Shown: positions 9,118-17,212 of the stretch, piece by piece
How the letters are laid out: each line of letters begins with the position of its first letter
How positions within the stretch are numbered: position 1 is the first letter of the stretch
From: Prevotella sp.
GTDB lineage: Bacteria; Bacteroidota; Bacteroidia; Bacteroidales; Bacteroidaceae
Direction of reading: 5' to 3'
Length of the DNA stretch: 57,966 nt
NCBI GenBank assembly: GCA_017557405.1
Contig: JAFYYV010000050.1
Coordinates: 1-57,966, forward strand
Program-made: the position numbers and the translations under genes
Notes under the pieces: model-generated
Databases searched by the model: none
Told to the model about the DNA's origin: nothing
Seen by the model: only the letters and a program-made list of their open reading frames with translations

Positions 9118-11084
9118 GAGCGTTGGGTGTTGAGTGATGGATGTTGAGTAATGGCATTCAGAATAGAGTCGGTGTCAATGCCCACGATGTGTTGCAGTTC
9201 TGACACAGTGCCGTGTTCCACAAACTCATCGGGCAATCCGAGGCGTACGATATCGGGTTTGTATCCGTGGTCGCTCATCCATTCAAGGACAGCCGACCCC
9301 ATTCCACCTTTGAGAACACCGTCTTCCACCGTGATGATTCGTTTGAAACGTCTTCCTACTTCATGTAGTAGTTCCTCATCGAGCGGTTTCAAGAATCGCA
9401 AGTCGTAGTGAGCTACGGAGAGGGCGTTGGCAGTTTTCTGTTGGAGGCGTTCGATGGCTTCTTCCACATTGTTTCCTATCGGTCCGATGGACAATACAGC
9501 CACATCGTTGCCATCAACGAGTCGTCTGCCTTTTCCGATAGGCAGTTCTTCGAAAGGTTGTTCCCAAACAGGTTTCTCGTCTTCGCTTGGGGTGAATTGT
9601 CCGCAACCACGTGGATAACGAATGACAAACGTTCCTTTTTCGGGCAGTTGGGCCGTATACATGAGGTTGACCAAATCGCGTTCGTTCATAGGCGAAGCAA
9701 TGGTCAGATGGGGTATGGGACGCAGAGCCGCCATATCGAAAGCTCCGTGATGGGTAGGACCGTCTTCGCCCACAAGACCTGCACGATCGAGACAGAGCAC
9801 CACAGGCAGCGACAGAATGGCAGCATCGTGGATGATATTGTCGTAGGCGCGTTGCGCGAAGGCACTGTAGATGTTGCAGAATGGTTGCAATCCCTCTTTC
9901 GCCATACCGGCAGAGAAGGTCACAGCATGACCTTCAGCGATACCTACATCAAAAGTCCGATCGGGCATTTCGGCCATCATGATGTTCATTGAGCAACCTG
10001 TGGGCATAGCGGGGGTTACACCTACAATACGCGGGTTTTCTTTGGCAAGCCGCAACAACGTATGTCCGAAGACATCCTGATATCTTGGCGGTTTGTTCTT
10101 TTCATCACCCATGATTCGCTCTCCCGTCTCAGGATCGAATTTCCCAGGTGCGTGCCAAACGGTGGCGCTTTCCTCAGCAGGCTTGTATCCTTTTCCTTTC
10201 TTGGTGTGCAAATGCAGCAGTTTGGGGCCTTTCATGTCCTTCAACTGTTGCATTACACGAACCAATTCAACCACATCATGCCCATCGTAAGGGCCGATGT
10301 AACGAATGTTCATGCCTTCGAAAATGTTCTGTTGGTGGGCGAGAGCCGACTTCAGCGCGTTGTTCAGACGTATGAGTCCTTTGCGGCGGTTGTCGGTCAT
10401 CATACCGCGAGCCTTGAGCCACTGCGATGCTTTGAAACGCAGTCGGTTGTAGGTCTCGTTGGCGTCGAGGCTAAGCAGATATTTTTCCATTCCACCCACA
10501 GCATGATCAATCGACATATCGTTGTCGTTGAGCACGATGAGCAGGTCGTTCGGAGTCGATGAAACATTGTTCAATCCCTCGAATGCAAGCCCTCCACTCA
10601 TAGCGCCATCGCCAATGATGGCTACTACTTTAGGGGTGTTGGCGGTTGACTGTTCATTGTCAGGGGATGATTGATGAGCGTAAGCTACAGCCATACCCAG
10701 CGCCGCTGATATGGAGTTCGAGGCGTGTCCACAAGTGAACGAGTCATATTCGCTTTCGAGTGGAGTGGGGAACGGGCGCAATCCATTCAGTTTACGATTC
10801 GTGCAGAACGATTCGCGTCGACCTGTGAGAATCTTATGTCCGTAAGCCTGATGCCCCACATCCCAAACAAGTCGGTCCTCGGGCGTGTTGAAGACGTAGT
10901 GCAATGCAACAGTAATCTCAACAACACCGAGCGACGAGGCAAAATGCCCAGGATTGACGGACACCTCTTGAATGATGTCGTCGCGCAGTTCTTGGCATAC
11001 CTGTGGCAGTTGCTCAACGCTGAGTTTCCGCAGGTCAGAGGGTGTTTTTATGTGGCTTAATAGCTTAAATTCGCTCTTCTCCAT
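9114..11084 (-). CDS. dxs: 1-deoxy-D-xylulose-5-phosphate synthase
   Basis: A 656-residue thiamine-diphosphate enzyme that joins pyruvate and glyceraldehyde 3-phosphate at the entry of the non-mevalonate isoprenoid pathway. Visible motifs: [17 protein letters not shown], the cofactor GDG...NDND signature (about residues 158-190), and the catalytic-glutamate segment [16 protein letters not shown]. Length is slightly above the usual 620-640, partly because of a peptide [13 protein letters not shown] (about residues 139-151) inserted just before the cofactor-binding GDG strand. It heads the dxs-trkA-trkH-manA run and has a clear promoter. The link to potassium transport looks like operon history, not pathway logic. 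Confidence 0.95.
   Translation of the reverse strand: MEKSEFKLLSHIKTPSDLRKLSVEQLPQVCQELRDDIIQEVSVNPGHFASSLGVVEITVALHYVFNTPEDRLVWDVGHQAYGHKILTGRRESFCTNRKLNGLRPFPTPLESEYDSFTCGHASNSISAALGMAVAYAHQSSPDNEQSTANTPKVVAIIGDGAMSGGLAFEGLNNVSSTPNDLLIVLNDNDMSIDHAVGGMEKYLLSLDANETYNRLRFKASQWLKARGMMTDNRRKGLIRLNNALKSALAHQQNIFEGMNIRYIGPYDGHDVVELVRVMQQLKDMKGPKLLHLHTKKGKGYKPAEESATVWHAPGKFDPETGERIMGDEKNKPPRYQDVFGHTLLRLAKENPRIVGVTPAMPTGCSMNIMMAEMPDRTFDVGIAEGHAVTFSAGMAKEGLQPFCNIYSAFAQRAYDNIIHDAAILSLPVVLCLDRAGLVGEDGPTHHGAFDMAALRPIPHLTIASPMNERDLVNLMYTAQLPEKGTFVIRYPRGCGQFTPSEDEKPVWEQPFEELPIGKGRRLVDGNDVAVLSIGPIGNNVEEAIERLQQKTANALSVAHYDLRFLKPLDEELLHEVGRRFKRIITVEDGVLKGGMGSAVLEWMSDHGYKPDIVRLGLPDEFVEHGTVSELQHIVGIDTDSILNAITQHPSLNTQRS
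10632..10673 (-). repeat. In-frame NTQ-type peptide repeat inside dxs
   Basis: Codes for a Ser/Asn/Gln/Thr-rich loop between AVAYAHQ and KVVAIIGDG. Relatives have a short variable turn here. The DNA shares the GTTGACTGTT/GTTGG word style with the other inserts. Confidence 0.5.
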
Positions 11085-11108
11085 TTACATATTTATGGAA
11101 TAACGTTG

Positions 11109-11139
11109 CAAAGTTACAAAAAGTCGAGCGCAAAACAAA
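11109..11139 (-). promoter_or_regulatory. Promoter of the dxs-trkA-trkH-manA run
   Basis: On the minus strand TTTG (11139-11136), a 19-base spacer, then TAACTTTG (11116-11109). The dxs ATG is 24 bases downstream. Confidence 0.7.
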
Positions 11140-11349
11140 GAAACTTGTTTCTTTTTTTGCCGAGACGTAGGAGTTTCCTTGAGCAGAGCGAAAAACTTCG
11201 GCATTCAGGTGATGGGTGTTGAATGTTGGGTAATATTGTATGTAATGGCTGTTAAACGCAGTTTTTTAACGAAAAAATCAATAAAATTAAGGTTACTGAA
11301 AAAATGAACGTTGTTTTTGTTTAATTCGTTTTAATGGATGTTCACGATG
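11140..11349. other. Non-coding spacer between divergent genes
   Basis: AT-rich sequence between the dxs promoter and the promoter of the 11404 gene. It includes a GGGTGTTGAATGTTGGG word of the genome-wide NTQ-type repeat near 11215. I see no gene or structured RNA. Confidence 0.5.
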
Positions 11350-11381
11350 TTTGGATGATTGCCGAAAACATTATATCTTTG
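11350..11381 (+). promoter_or_regulatory. Promoter of the 11404 gene
   Basis: TTTG at 11350-11353, a 20-base spacer, and TATCTTTG at 11374-11381. The ATG is 22 bases downstream. Confidence 0.7.
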
Positions 11382-11403
11382 TCAAAAATTTTGAGTACGG
11401 TTT

Positions 11404-11910
11404 ATGCTATTTATGTTTCGATGGGTATTGCTTTTGTTGTTGCTGGGCTTTTGCAATCGTGCAACAGGGCAGAGGCGCTTGTTCGTGTACGATATGGACA
11501 CTAATAAGCCCGTTCCTGGCGTTTCCGTGAAAGCCGACCAACAAAAAGCTGTCACGACAGGGCTTGATGGTGCAGTCGTGCTCGAAGAACCTTTCGACAG
11601 CGTGAGTTTCCGTCATGTGCAATATGGTTTTGAACGATTGGCCGCCCGCGAACTCCCCGACACGATGTTTTTGCTCCCCAACGACCACATGTTGCCTGAG
11701 GTTACTGTGACCGAACTCGACCCGCGTGTGAAAGGGCTCATTGCTGCATGGGCAATGCAGGGCGCCATGATGGGTGCTGCCGAGGCACCAGTGGGAATCG
11801 CTTCGTTCGATTTTGCCAATCTTCTTGACCGTCGTGGGCGCCGCGATCGCAAGCATAAGAAGCAAGCTGAAGTGATTCTCGAGGAGTGGGATAAAAAGAA
11901 AGTGGAGTGA
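11404..11910 (+). CDS. Secreted protein with carboxypeptidase-regulatory-like domain
   Basis: A 168-residue protein with a signal peptide (very hydrophobic leader ending near RATGQ). Residues 24-100 (FVYDMDTNKPVPGVSVKADQ ... TGLDGAVVLEEPFDSVSF) look like the small beta-sandwich CarboxypepD_reg-like fold found at the N termini of Bacteroidota outer-membrane proteins. The rest is a short region ending in a strongly basic, charged tail (RRGRRDRKHKK). No receptor barrel follows, so this is a stand-alone domain protein of unknown role. Confidence 0.7.
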   Translation: MLFMFRWVLLLLLLGFCNRATGQRRLFVYDMDTNKPVPGVSVKADQQKAVTTGLDGAVVLEEPFDSVSFRHVQYGFERLAARELPDTMFLLPNDHMLPEVTVTELDPRVKGLIAAWAMQGAMMGAAEAPVGIASFDFANLLDRRGRRDRKHKKQAEVILEEWDKKKVE

Positions 11911-11950
11911 CGGCAATCGGAAGATTCTTTTATTGAATTCTTTCAGTTTT

Positions 11951-12060
11951 GTCAAAGGATACAAATGACGTTGTCAAAGACCACAAATGAGCCGCTCAAA
12001 GCTATGCAATGACGTGGTCAAAAGCCACAAATGACGTTGTCAAAGACCATCAATGACAAC
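11951..12060. repeat. 22-bp periodic array A, five units
   Basis: Five consecutive 22-bp units at 11951, 11973, 11995, 12017 and 12039. Each starts NTCAAA and has TGA at unit positions 16-18, giving the frame NTCA-N11-TGAN plus a 3-base linker. Centre words (positions 8-12) are GATAC, ACCAC, CTATG, GCCAC and ACCAT. A period of 22 is not a multiple of three and no reading frame spans the array. The same unit structure recurs at 25925, 40403 and 57713. Confidence 0.85.
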
Positions 12061-12073
12061 ACTGCTTTTTTCC

Positions 12074-12397
12074 GTGTGGGACAAATGGGACAATTAGACA
12101 CCTCCTTTTTACGCCTCCCACTTTCCGTAGAAATTCCTGAACAGATTGATTATCAATAAGTTATATAAATTATTTAATATATATTAATAATTATAATTAT
12201 ATATTTAACTAAATATTAACATAGTTGTAGCTCATTTTTGTAGCTTTTTAATCAATTTTGATGCTCGTTGATTCAAATTCTTACTGAGAACCTCTCCATT
12301 TCAACATGCTAATAATCTTTTCCCTTTGTAGGAAGGTTGGGAGGGAGATTTGAAGCGTGTAAAAAACGTGTGTCTAATTGTCTCAATTGTCACAAAC
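12074..12397. repeat. AT-rich core flanked by imperfect inverted arms
   Basis: The left arm 12074-12120 and right arm 12338-12397 are imperfect inverted repeats. Best-matched parts are ACAATTAGACAC near 12090 against GTGTCTAATTGT near 12370, and TTTTTACGC against GCGTGTAAAAAA. Between them is about 220 bases, very AT-rich at 12150-12215 and including GATTATCAATAAG, a word that also occurs inverted near 41013-41025. Together with array A this fills the 594-base gap before the aminopeptidase gene. Confidence 0.65.
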
Positions 12398-12443
12398 TTG
12401 AAAAAGCAAACGAGGTAAAATGCAAATTCTTCGTTGCGATAGG

Positions 12444-12473
12444 TTTGTTATTCGGGAATTTTATGTATATTTG
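12444..12473 (+). promoter_or_regulatory. Promoter of the aminopeptidase C gene
   Basis: TTTG at 12444-12447, an 18-base spacer and TATATTTG at 12466-12473, 31 bases before the ATG. Confidence 0.6.
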
Positions 12474-12504
12474 CACGTAGAAAACCAATCTCAATGAAAA
12501 CTAT

Positions 12505-13908
12505 ATGAACAAACATTTTTTATTAGCATTGTGTCTGATGGCTTCGTTGTCGGCTTCGGCACAGAAATCCAATGGTGGCATTTCACCGCAGATGCTCGCG
12601 CAGATGGAGAAGGCGCAGGCTTCCAACCCCTCGCAGAAAGCCCTTTTCAACGCTATTGCGCAGAATCCTATTGACGACTTGGCCAAGAATTTTGCCAATC
12701 AGGGAGACATCGATACCTATTTTAGTATAGAGACGCCCAAGCAGAGTATTCACGACCAGAAATCGAGTGGTCGTTGCTGGATGTTCTCAGGGTTGAACGT
12801 GCTTCGCTCCAACTTTGCCAAGCAGCATGAGGATACGCTCGCTGTTGAGTTCTCGCACGACTATTTGTTCTTCTACGACCAATTGGAGAAGGCTAATCTG
12901 ATGCTGCAGGGTGTCATCGACTGTGCTGATAAACCCATCGATGACTTGCGTGTGCAGTTTTTCTTCCATCATCCCATCAACGATGGAGGAACTATCTGCG
13001 GTGTGGCCGACTTGGCAAGCAAATACGGATTGGTTCCCAAGGGTTTGCAACCGGAGACGTATAGTGCCGACAACACCAGTCGCATGGCGCGTATGATGAG
13101 TTCCAAGTTGCGCGAATTTGGTTTGGAGTTGCGCCAGATGGTGGCCGACAAGAAGAAACCTGCTGCCATCGAGCAGCGTAAGACTGAGATGCTGACGACC
13201 ATTTATCGCATGCTTTGTCTCACGTTGGGCGAACCTGTGAAGGAGTTCACCTACGCACATAAGGACAAGTATGGAAAGCAGGTGGTCGAGCCACGCCGAT
13301 ATACGCCGAAGGAGTTCTATGCTGAGACGGTGGGTGGCGACCTAAACGGCACTTTCATCATGGTGATGAACGACCCGCGACGCCCTTATTACAAGACTTT
13401 CGAGGTGGAATACGACCGCCACACCTATGATGGTCATAACTGGAAATACCTGAACTTGCCGATGGAGGACATCGCGAAGTTGGCCATCGCTTCGCTGAAA
13501 GATGGTCGGAAACTGTATTCCAGTTATGATGTAGGTAAGCAGTTCGATCGCAAACGCGGTTATCTTGATACCGAGAACTACGATTTCGACTCGCTTTTCG
13601 GCACTACATTCTCGATGGACAAGGCTCAACGCATCTCGACATTCGATAGTGGTTCTACTCACGCAATGACACTCACTGCGGTTGATTTAGATGCCAACGG
13701 CCAACCCAAGAAGTGGAAAGTGGAGAACTCGTGGGGTGCTAGCAGCGGACAGGGCGGCTATCTGATCATGACCGACCGTTGGTTCCGCGAGTACATGTTC
13801 CGCCTGGTGGTTGACAAACAGTATGTTCCTCAAGAGACTTTGCAGCAGTTTGAACAGAAGCCAATCATGGTGATGCCCGAAGATCCGCTGTTCCAAATGG
13901 ATGAATAG
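12505..13908 (+). CDS. pepC: C1B family aminopeptidase C / bleomycin hydrolase-like, exported
   Basis: A 467-residue papain-fold cysteine peptidase. A signal peptide (MNKHFLLALCLMASLSASAQ) suggests export, unlike the cytoplasmic PepC of lactic acid bacteria but usual for Bacteroidota members. Catalytic cysteine in SSGRCWMFSG (about residue 92), histidine in GSTHAMTLTAVD and asparagine in KVENSWGASSGQGGY. The family trims N-terminal residues from peptides as a homohexamer. Confidence 0.93.
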   Translation: MNKHFLLALCLMASLSASAQKSNGGISPQMLAQMEKAQASNPSQKALFNAIAQNPIDDLAKNFANQGDIDTYFSIETPKQSIHDQKSSGRCWMFSGLNVLRSNFAKQHEDTLAVEFSHDYLFFYDQLEKANLMLQGVIDCADKPIDDLRVQFFFHHPINDGGTICGVADLASKYGLVPKGLQPETYSADNTSRMARMMSSKLREFGLELRQMVADKKKPAAIEQRKTEMLTTIYRMLCLTLGEPVKEFTYAHKDKYGKQVVEPRRYTPKEFYAETVGGDLNGTFIMVMNDPRRPYYKTFEVEYDRHTYDGHNWKYLNLPMEDIAKLAIASLKDGRKLYSSYDVGKQFDRKRGYLDTENYDFDSLFGTTFSMDKAQRISTFDSGSTHAMTLTAVDLDANGQPKKWKVENSWGASSGQGGYLIMTDRWFREYMFRLVVDKQYVPQETLQQFEQKPIMVMPEDPLFQMDE

Positions 13909-13925
13909 AGTTCCCCTTTTAGGGG

Positions 13926-13981
13926 GATGAGGGATGAAGGATGAGGGATGAAGGATGAGGGATGAAGGATGAGGGATGAAG
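13926..13981. repeat. Four perfect 14-bp tandem repeats
   Basis: Unit GATGAGGGATGAAG repeated four times without a mismatch, right after the pepC stop. A complementary stretch (CATCATCCATCATCC and following, about 14015-14044) forms the last codons of the convergent helicase gene, so a transcript across the junction could fold back. The same GGATGAAGGATGAG words occur near 7741-7773 and 18626-18660. Confidence 0.85.
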
Positions 13982-14023
13982 GTTTGTTTGTCTTGAAAGA
14001 TAAAACTATTAAACCATCATCCA

Positions 14024-15559
14024 TCATCCTTCTTCCTTCATCATTTTATTCGGCCAATTAACGAGGAAAAGCGTTTCGGTGGCTCGTGTGAAAGCGGTGT
14101 AGAGCCAATGGATGTAGTCAGGAGTCAGCATATCGTCGGTCATGTATCCTTGATCGATGTAGACGTGGCTCCATTGCCCGCCTTGTGCTTTGTGGCAGGT
14201 CACGGCGTAGGCGTATTTTATCTGCAGGGCATTGAAATGCGGGTCTTCACGTAGTCGTTTCAATCTGTCGGTTTTCAAAGGAATATCAGCATAATCCTCC
14301 ATCACATTATTATATAATAGATCGCTCTGCTCGCGTGTGAGTGCTGGTGCTTCAGCGGTGAGTGTGTCGAGCACAACGGTGGCATGCAATTCAAGGTTTT
14401 CGTAGTCGGGGAACTGCAACGATACATCTGCGAAGGTGAATCCATAGAGTTGCCGCACATGTCTTACTCGTTGAACTCGTGCGCAGTCACCGTTTGCGAT
14501 GAAAGAGAGATTAGAAAGCCCCTTCCCGACCTCCCCCCGTAGGGGAGGAGATAGTTGGTTGTCGGGTGATGGTGGATTGTTTTGTGTCAGCCAGTAGTAG
14601 TTGTTTTTCACAACGAGCAGTTGATCGCCCATGCAAAGCATGTCCTCGCGTCCGAGGATGGTGTTCCTGATGCCCATGTTGTAGGCGTTTGCACGTTTGT
14701 TCGACCGTGTGACAATCATTGTTTCATCAATCCCCACGTGGCTGTAGCTGCTGCTGATGGATTCGATGAGTTCATCGCCCGTTACGATGCGCAGGTCGGC
14801 GAATCCTTGGAAGCGGATTTGTGGCAGTTGGGTCATCTCATCGTGCGTGATCATCTGCCGTATTTCGTTGGCATTCATCAGTATTCCGCTTTCCTGACTT
14901 TGGCGCAGCACTTCGTTGAGGTCGGCTTCGTGGACGATTAATCCATAGCCGCGCATCCAATTTGCATCGAGCGCGGGAGACTCTTCCATCCCTACAGGCG
15001 GCAACTGTGCGTGGTCGCCAATGAGCATCAGTCGGCAGTCGCGTCCATTATAGACGTAAGAGACAAGGTCGTCGAGTAGGTTGCCGCTGCCGAAAAATGC
15101 CCCCTCCAAACTTTCCCCTGTAGGTGAGGCTGTTCCCCCTCTACGGGAGGGGGGTAGGGGGAGGCTAGAGTTGGCAATCATCGATGCTTCGTCAACCAGA
15201 AAAAGGGTATTGCTGTGCAGATTGTCGTTCAGATTGAAGTCGCCCATCAACGACCGCTGTCGATAGATTTTTCGATGAATAGTGAATGCAGAGTGTCCAC
15301 TGTTCAATTCAAAAACCTTTGCTGCACGTCCTGTTGGTGCGAGGAGTACCACTTTCTGCCCACATTTCACCAAAGTCTGTACGATGGCCGATGCCAACGA
15401 TGTTTTTCCTGTACCGGCTGAGCCGCGCAGAATCATCAATGCCGAGGGTGACGAATCGGCCACAAAAGCAGCGAATTCGTGGATCGCACGCTCCTGGTCG
15501 GCGGTGGGTTGAAAGCCAAACTGTTGACGTATTTGAAAGATTAACGAATCGATAGGCAT
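14024..15559 (-). CDS. RecD-like superfamily 1 DNA helicase
   Basis: About 511 residues from the chosen start MPIDSLIFQIRQ; an upstream start at 15631 would place the promoter inside the gene. Motifs: Walker A RGSAGTGKTS, Walker B FLVDEASMI, GDHAQLPPVG, and the C-terminal UvrD-like TCHKAQGGQWSHVYID and YTAFTRATETLF. This matches RecD/Dda-type ATP-dependent 5'-3' helicases of about 450-480 residues found alone in Bacteroidota, without RecB/RecC. Two in-frame repeat insertions (14504-14581 and 15092-15169) add Pro/Arg/Gly/Ser-rich loops, and the last residues (NKMMKEEG) are encoded by word-repeat DNA. Confidence 0.88.
   Translation of the reverse strand: MPIDSLIFQIRQQFGFQPTADQERAIHEFAAFVADSSPSALMILRGSAGTGKTSLASAIVQTLVKCGQKVVLLAPTGRAAKVFELNSGHSAFTIHRKIYRQRSLMGDFNLNDNLHSNTLFLVDEASMIANSSLPLPPSRRGGTASPTGESLEGAFFGSGNLLDDLVSYVYNGRDCRLMLIGDHAQLPPVGMEESPALDANWMRGYGLIVHEADLNEVLRQSQESGILMNANEIRQMITHDEMTQLPQIRFQGFADLRIVTGDELIESISSSYSHVGIDETMIVTRSNKRANAYNMGIRNTILGREDMLCMGDQLLVVKNNYYWLTQNNPPSPDNQLSPPLRGEVGKGLSNLSFIANGDCARVQRVRHVRQLYGFTFADVSLQFPDYENLELHATVVLDTLTAEAPALTREQSDLLYNNVMEDYADIPLKTDRLKRLREDPHFNALQIKYAYAVTCHKAQGGQWSHVYIDQGYMTDDMLTPDYIHWLYTAFTRATETLFLVNWPNKMMKEEG
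14504..14581. repeat. GC-rich palindromic repeat in frame in the helicase gene, second copy
   Basis: The plus strand shows CCCCTTCCCGACC, then CTCCCCCC, a short loop and GGGGAGG, followed by NTQ-type words (GTTGGTTGTCGGGTGATGG). The gene reads it as a Pro/Ser/Leu/Arg/Gly-rich loop of about 26 residues between WLTQ and FIANGD. The same palindrome is intergenic at 36771-36808. Confidence 0.75.
15092..15169. repeat. GC-rich palindromic repeat in frame in the helicase gene, first copy
   Basis: The plus strand carries CCCCTCTACGGGAGGGG followed by GGTAGGGGGAGGCT. It is translated as a Pro/Arg/Gly/Ser-rich loop of about 26 residues directly after the Walker B motif (VDEASMI), where related helicases go straight on to the next helix. 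Confidence 0.75.
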
Positions 15560-15586
15560 GAAATTCAAAAGATTTTCGTAATTTTG

Positions 15587-15594
15587 CAAAGGTA
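15587..15594 (-). promoter_or_regulatory. -7 box of the RecD-like helicase gene
   Basis: TACCTTTG on the minus strand, 27 bases before the ATG at 15559. It supports that start over the upstream one. Confidence 0.6.
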
Positions 15595-15611
15595 ATACAA
15601 ATGAACGAGAA

Positions 15612-15716
15612 ATGAAAATAAAACCAAACAATAATTTGCTGTTGGCGCTATGTGTGCTCGCTTTGGCTATCGTGTGCCTGCTGAGTGTGCTTTCATCTAT
15701 CGGTCATCAACCCTAA
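15612..15716 (+). CDS. Tiny membrane protein ORF, possibly a truncated remnant
   Basis: A 34-residue ORF (start MKIKPNN, end SIGHQP) with one strongly hydrophobic helix (LLLALCVLALAIVCLLSVL). It lies just upstream of DUF3822-rsmD. From memory, many Bacteroidales have a longer single-pass protein with a similar N-terminal helix at this place, so this may be a shortened relic of it. Alternatively it is a real small membrane protein, or chance. Confidence 0.45.
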   Translation: MKIKPNNNLLLALCVLALAIVCLLSVLSSIGHQP

Positions 15717-15755
15717 TCCACATTACTATTCTTTCATCCTTCATCAATAATAGAC

Positions 15756-16577
15756 ATGCCCGACTTAGAAAACAGAACCATGAACCAACGTGTGAGATTG
15801 AATATACGTATCAGCCGCAACACGCTCGCATTTGCCGTGAGTGACCCTACGGCTGTAAACCAAGTGGTATATGAGCCTTATATCGTGAAAAGTGGCATCT
15901 CGCTGGCTGCGAACCTGCGTGAGGCATTCAGGGAGTGCGACCTGCTGAATCGTGGTTACCAGCGTGCGCAAGTACTCGTTGATTCTCCCGTATTAATGAT
16001 TCCCATCCAGGAGTTCGATGAGACGGCTAAGGAGCAACTTTACCATCATTCCGTTACGGGTATGGAGGGGTGTGTGGTGTTGCATAGTGTGTTGCCAGAC
16101 CTTAATGCGGTGGCGGTGTTCTCTATCAACAAAGACTTGAAACTGGTCATTGACGACCATTTTGATGATGTACGTTTTGTTCACTTGGTGCAACCTGTCT
16201 GGAGTCTTCTTCACCAACGAAGCCATACGGGTGTGCATAAGAAACTCTACGCTTATTACCACGACAAGCGCTTGGAGGTGTTCTGTTTTGACAAGAATCG
16301 TTTCCGTTTCTGCAATTCCTTTGATGCCGCACATTCCCGTGATGCTGTCTTTTTCGTGCTTTATGCGTGGAAACAGATGGGGATGGATGTGCAGAACGAT
16401 GAGTTGTATGTGACGGGTGACATTCCCGACCGCGAATGGAGTATCGAGGCACTGCGCACGTATTGCCGAAAAGTTTATGTAATCAATCCAGTAGCAGAGT
16501 TCAACCGCGCACCTGTCACTCAAATCAAGGGAATGCCTTTCGATTTGCAAACATTGTTTGTGAAAGGGGGAGGATGA
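15756..16577 (+). CDS. DUF3822 family protein
   Basis: A 273-residue cytoplasmic protein of a Bacteroidota-specific family usually placed directly before rsmD, as here (62 bases before). The segment YAYYHDKRLEVFCFDKNRFRFCN and the acidic DAAHSRDAVFFVLYAWKQ are typical of an actin/ASKHA-like fold proposed for the family; that fold is from memory and not shown by a motif. No catalytic function can be given. An internal Met at residue 9 is an alternative start. The gap to rsmD contains AGATAAAAGA-type words. Confidence 0.8.
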   Translation: MPDLENRTMNQRVRLNIRISRNTLAFAVSDPTAVNQVVYEPYIVKSGISLAANLREAFRECDLLNRGYQRAQVLVDSPVLMIPIQEFDETAKEQLYHHSVTGMEGCVVLHSVLPDLNAVAVFSINKDLKLVIDDHFDDVRFVHLVQPVWSLLHQRSHTGVHKKLYAYYHDKRLEVFCFDKNRFRFCNSFDAAHSRDAVFFVLYAWKQMGMDVQNDELYVTGDIPDREWSIEALRTYCRKVYVINPVAEFNRAPVTQIKGMPFDLQTLFVKGGG

Positions 16578-16639
16578 AAATCTATAGATAAAAGACAAGT
16601 AGATAAAGAGATAAGAGATATTGATGAAAGGTTGAAAAT

Positions 16640-17212
16640 ATGAGAATCATCACTGGGCTATACAAAGGTCGTCATTTCGAGATTCCGCGTTCGTTCAAAG
16701 CAAGACCGACGACTGACTTCGCAAAGGAGAACATCTTCAATGTGCTGAATGGTTACTTGGATTTTGACGGTCTTGTGGCATTGGACCTTTTTGCGGGAAC
16801 AGGTAGCATCTCGTTGGAACTGATTTCTCGCGGTTGCCGACAGGTGGTCAGCGTGGAACAAGACCGCGATCATGCTCGGTTCATCGACCAATGTATGAAA
16901 AAGATTGGAACCGATCGCTGCTTGCTCATTCGTGGAGATGTGTTTCGGTTTGTGAAGTCTTGTAAGCAGAAGTTCGATTTCATCTTTGCTGATCCACCTT
17001 ACAACTTACCCGATTTGCCAAAGGTGCCTGACTTGGTTTTCGAACATCAGTTGTTGGCTGACGAAGGTGTGTTCGTTTTCGAGCATGGAAAACACAACGA
17101 TTTTTCGAGTCATCCCTGTTTCCGTGAGCATCGTGCTTACGGAAGCGTGAATTTCTCGATTTTCAAGAATTTGGTTGAGGAAGAAGATGCATTAGAGGAG
17201 CGGCGAGAGTAG
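16640..17212 (+). CDS. rsmD: RsmD family rRNA methyltransferase
   Basis: A 190-residue S-adenosylmethionine methyltransferase that N2-methylates a guanine (G966 in E. coli numbering) of 16S rRNA. It has N-terminal MRIITGLYKGRHFEIP, cofactor motif ALDLFAGTGSISLELISRG and catalytic motif FADPPYNLPDL. Length is normal. Its 3' end overlaps the convergent cls gene by 21 bases. Confidence 0.92.
   Translation: MRIITGLYKGRHFEIPRSFKARPTTDFAKENIFNVLNGYLDFDGLVALDLFAGTGSISLELISRGCRQVVSVEQDRDHARFIDQCMKKIGTDRCLLIRGDVFRFVKSCKQKFDFIFADPPYNLPDLPKVPDLVFEHQLLADEGVFVFEHGKHNDFSSHPCFREHRAYGSVNFSIFKNLVEEEDALEERRE

Noticed and set aside
11951-12060. CRISPR array
   Set aside because: The units abut at 22 bp with no unique spacers of CRISPR length, units differ from one another, and no cas gene is present.
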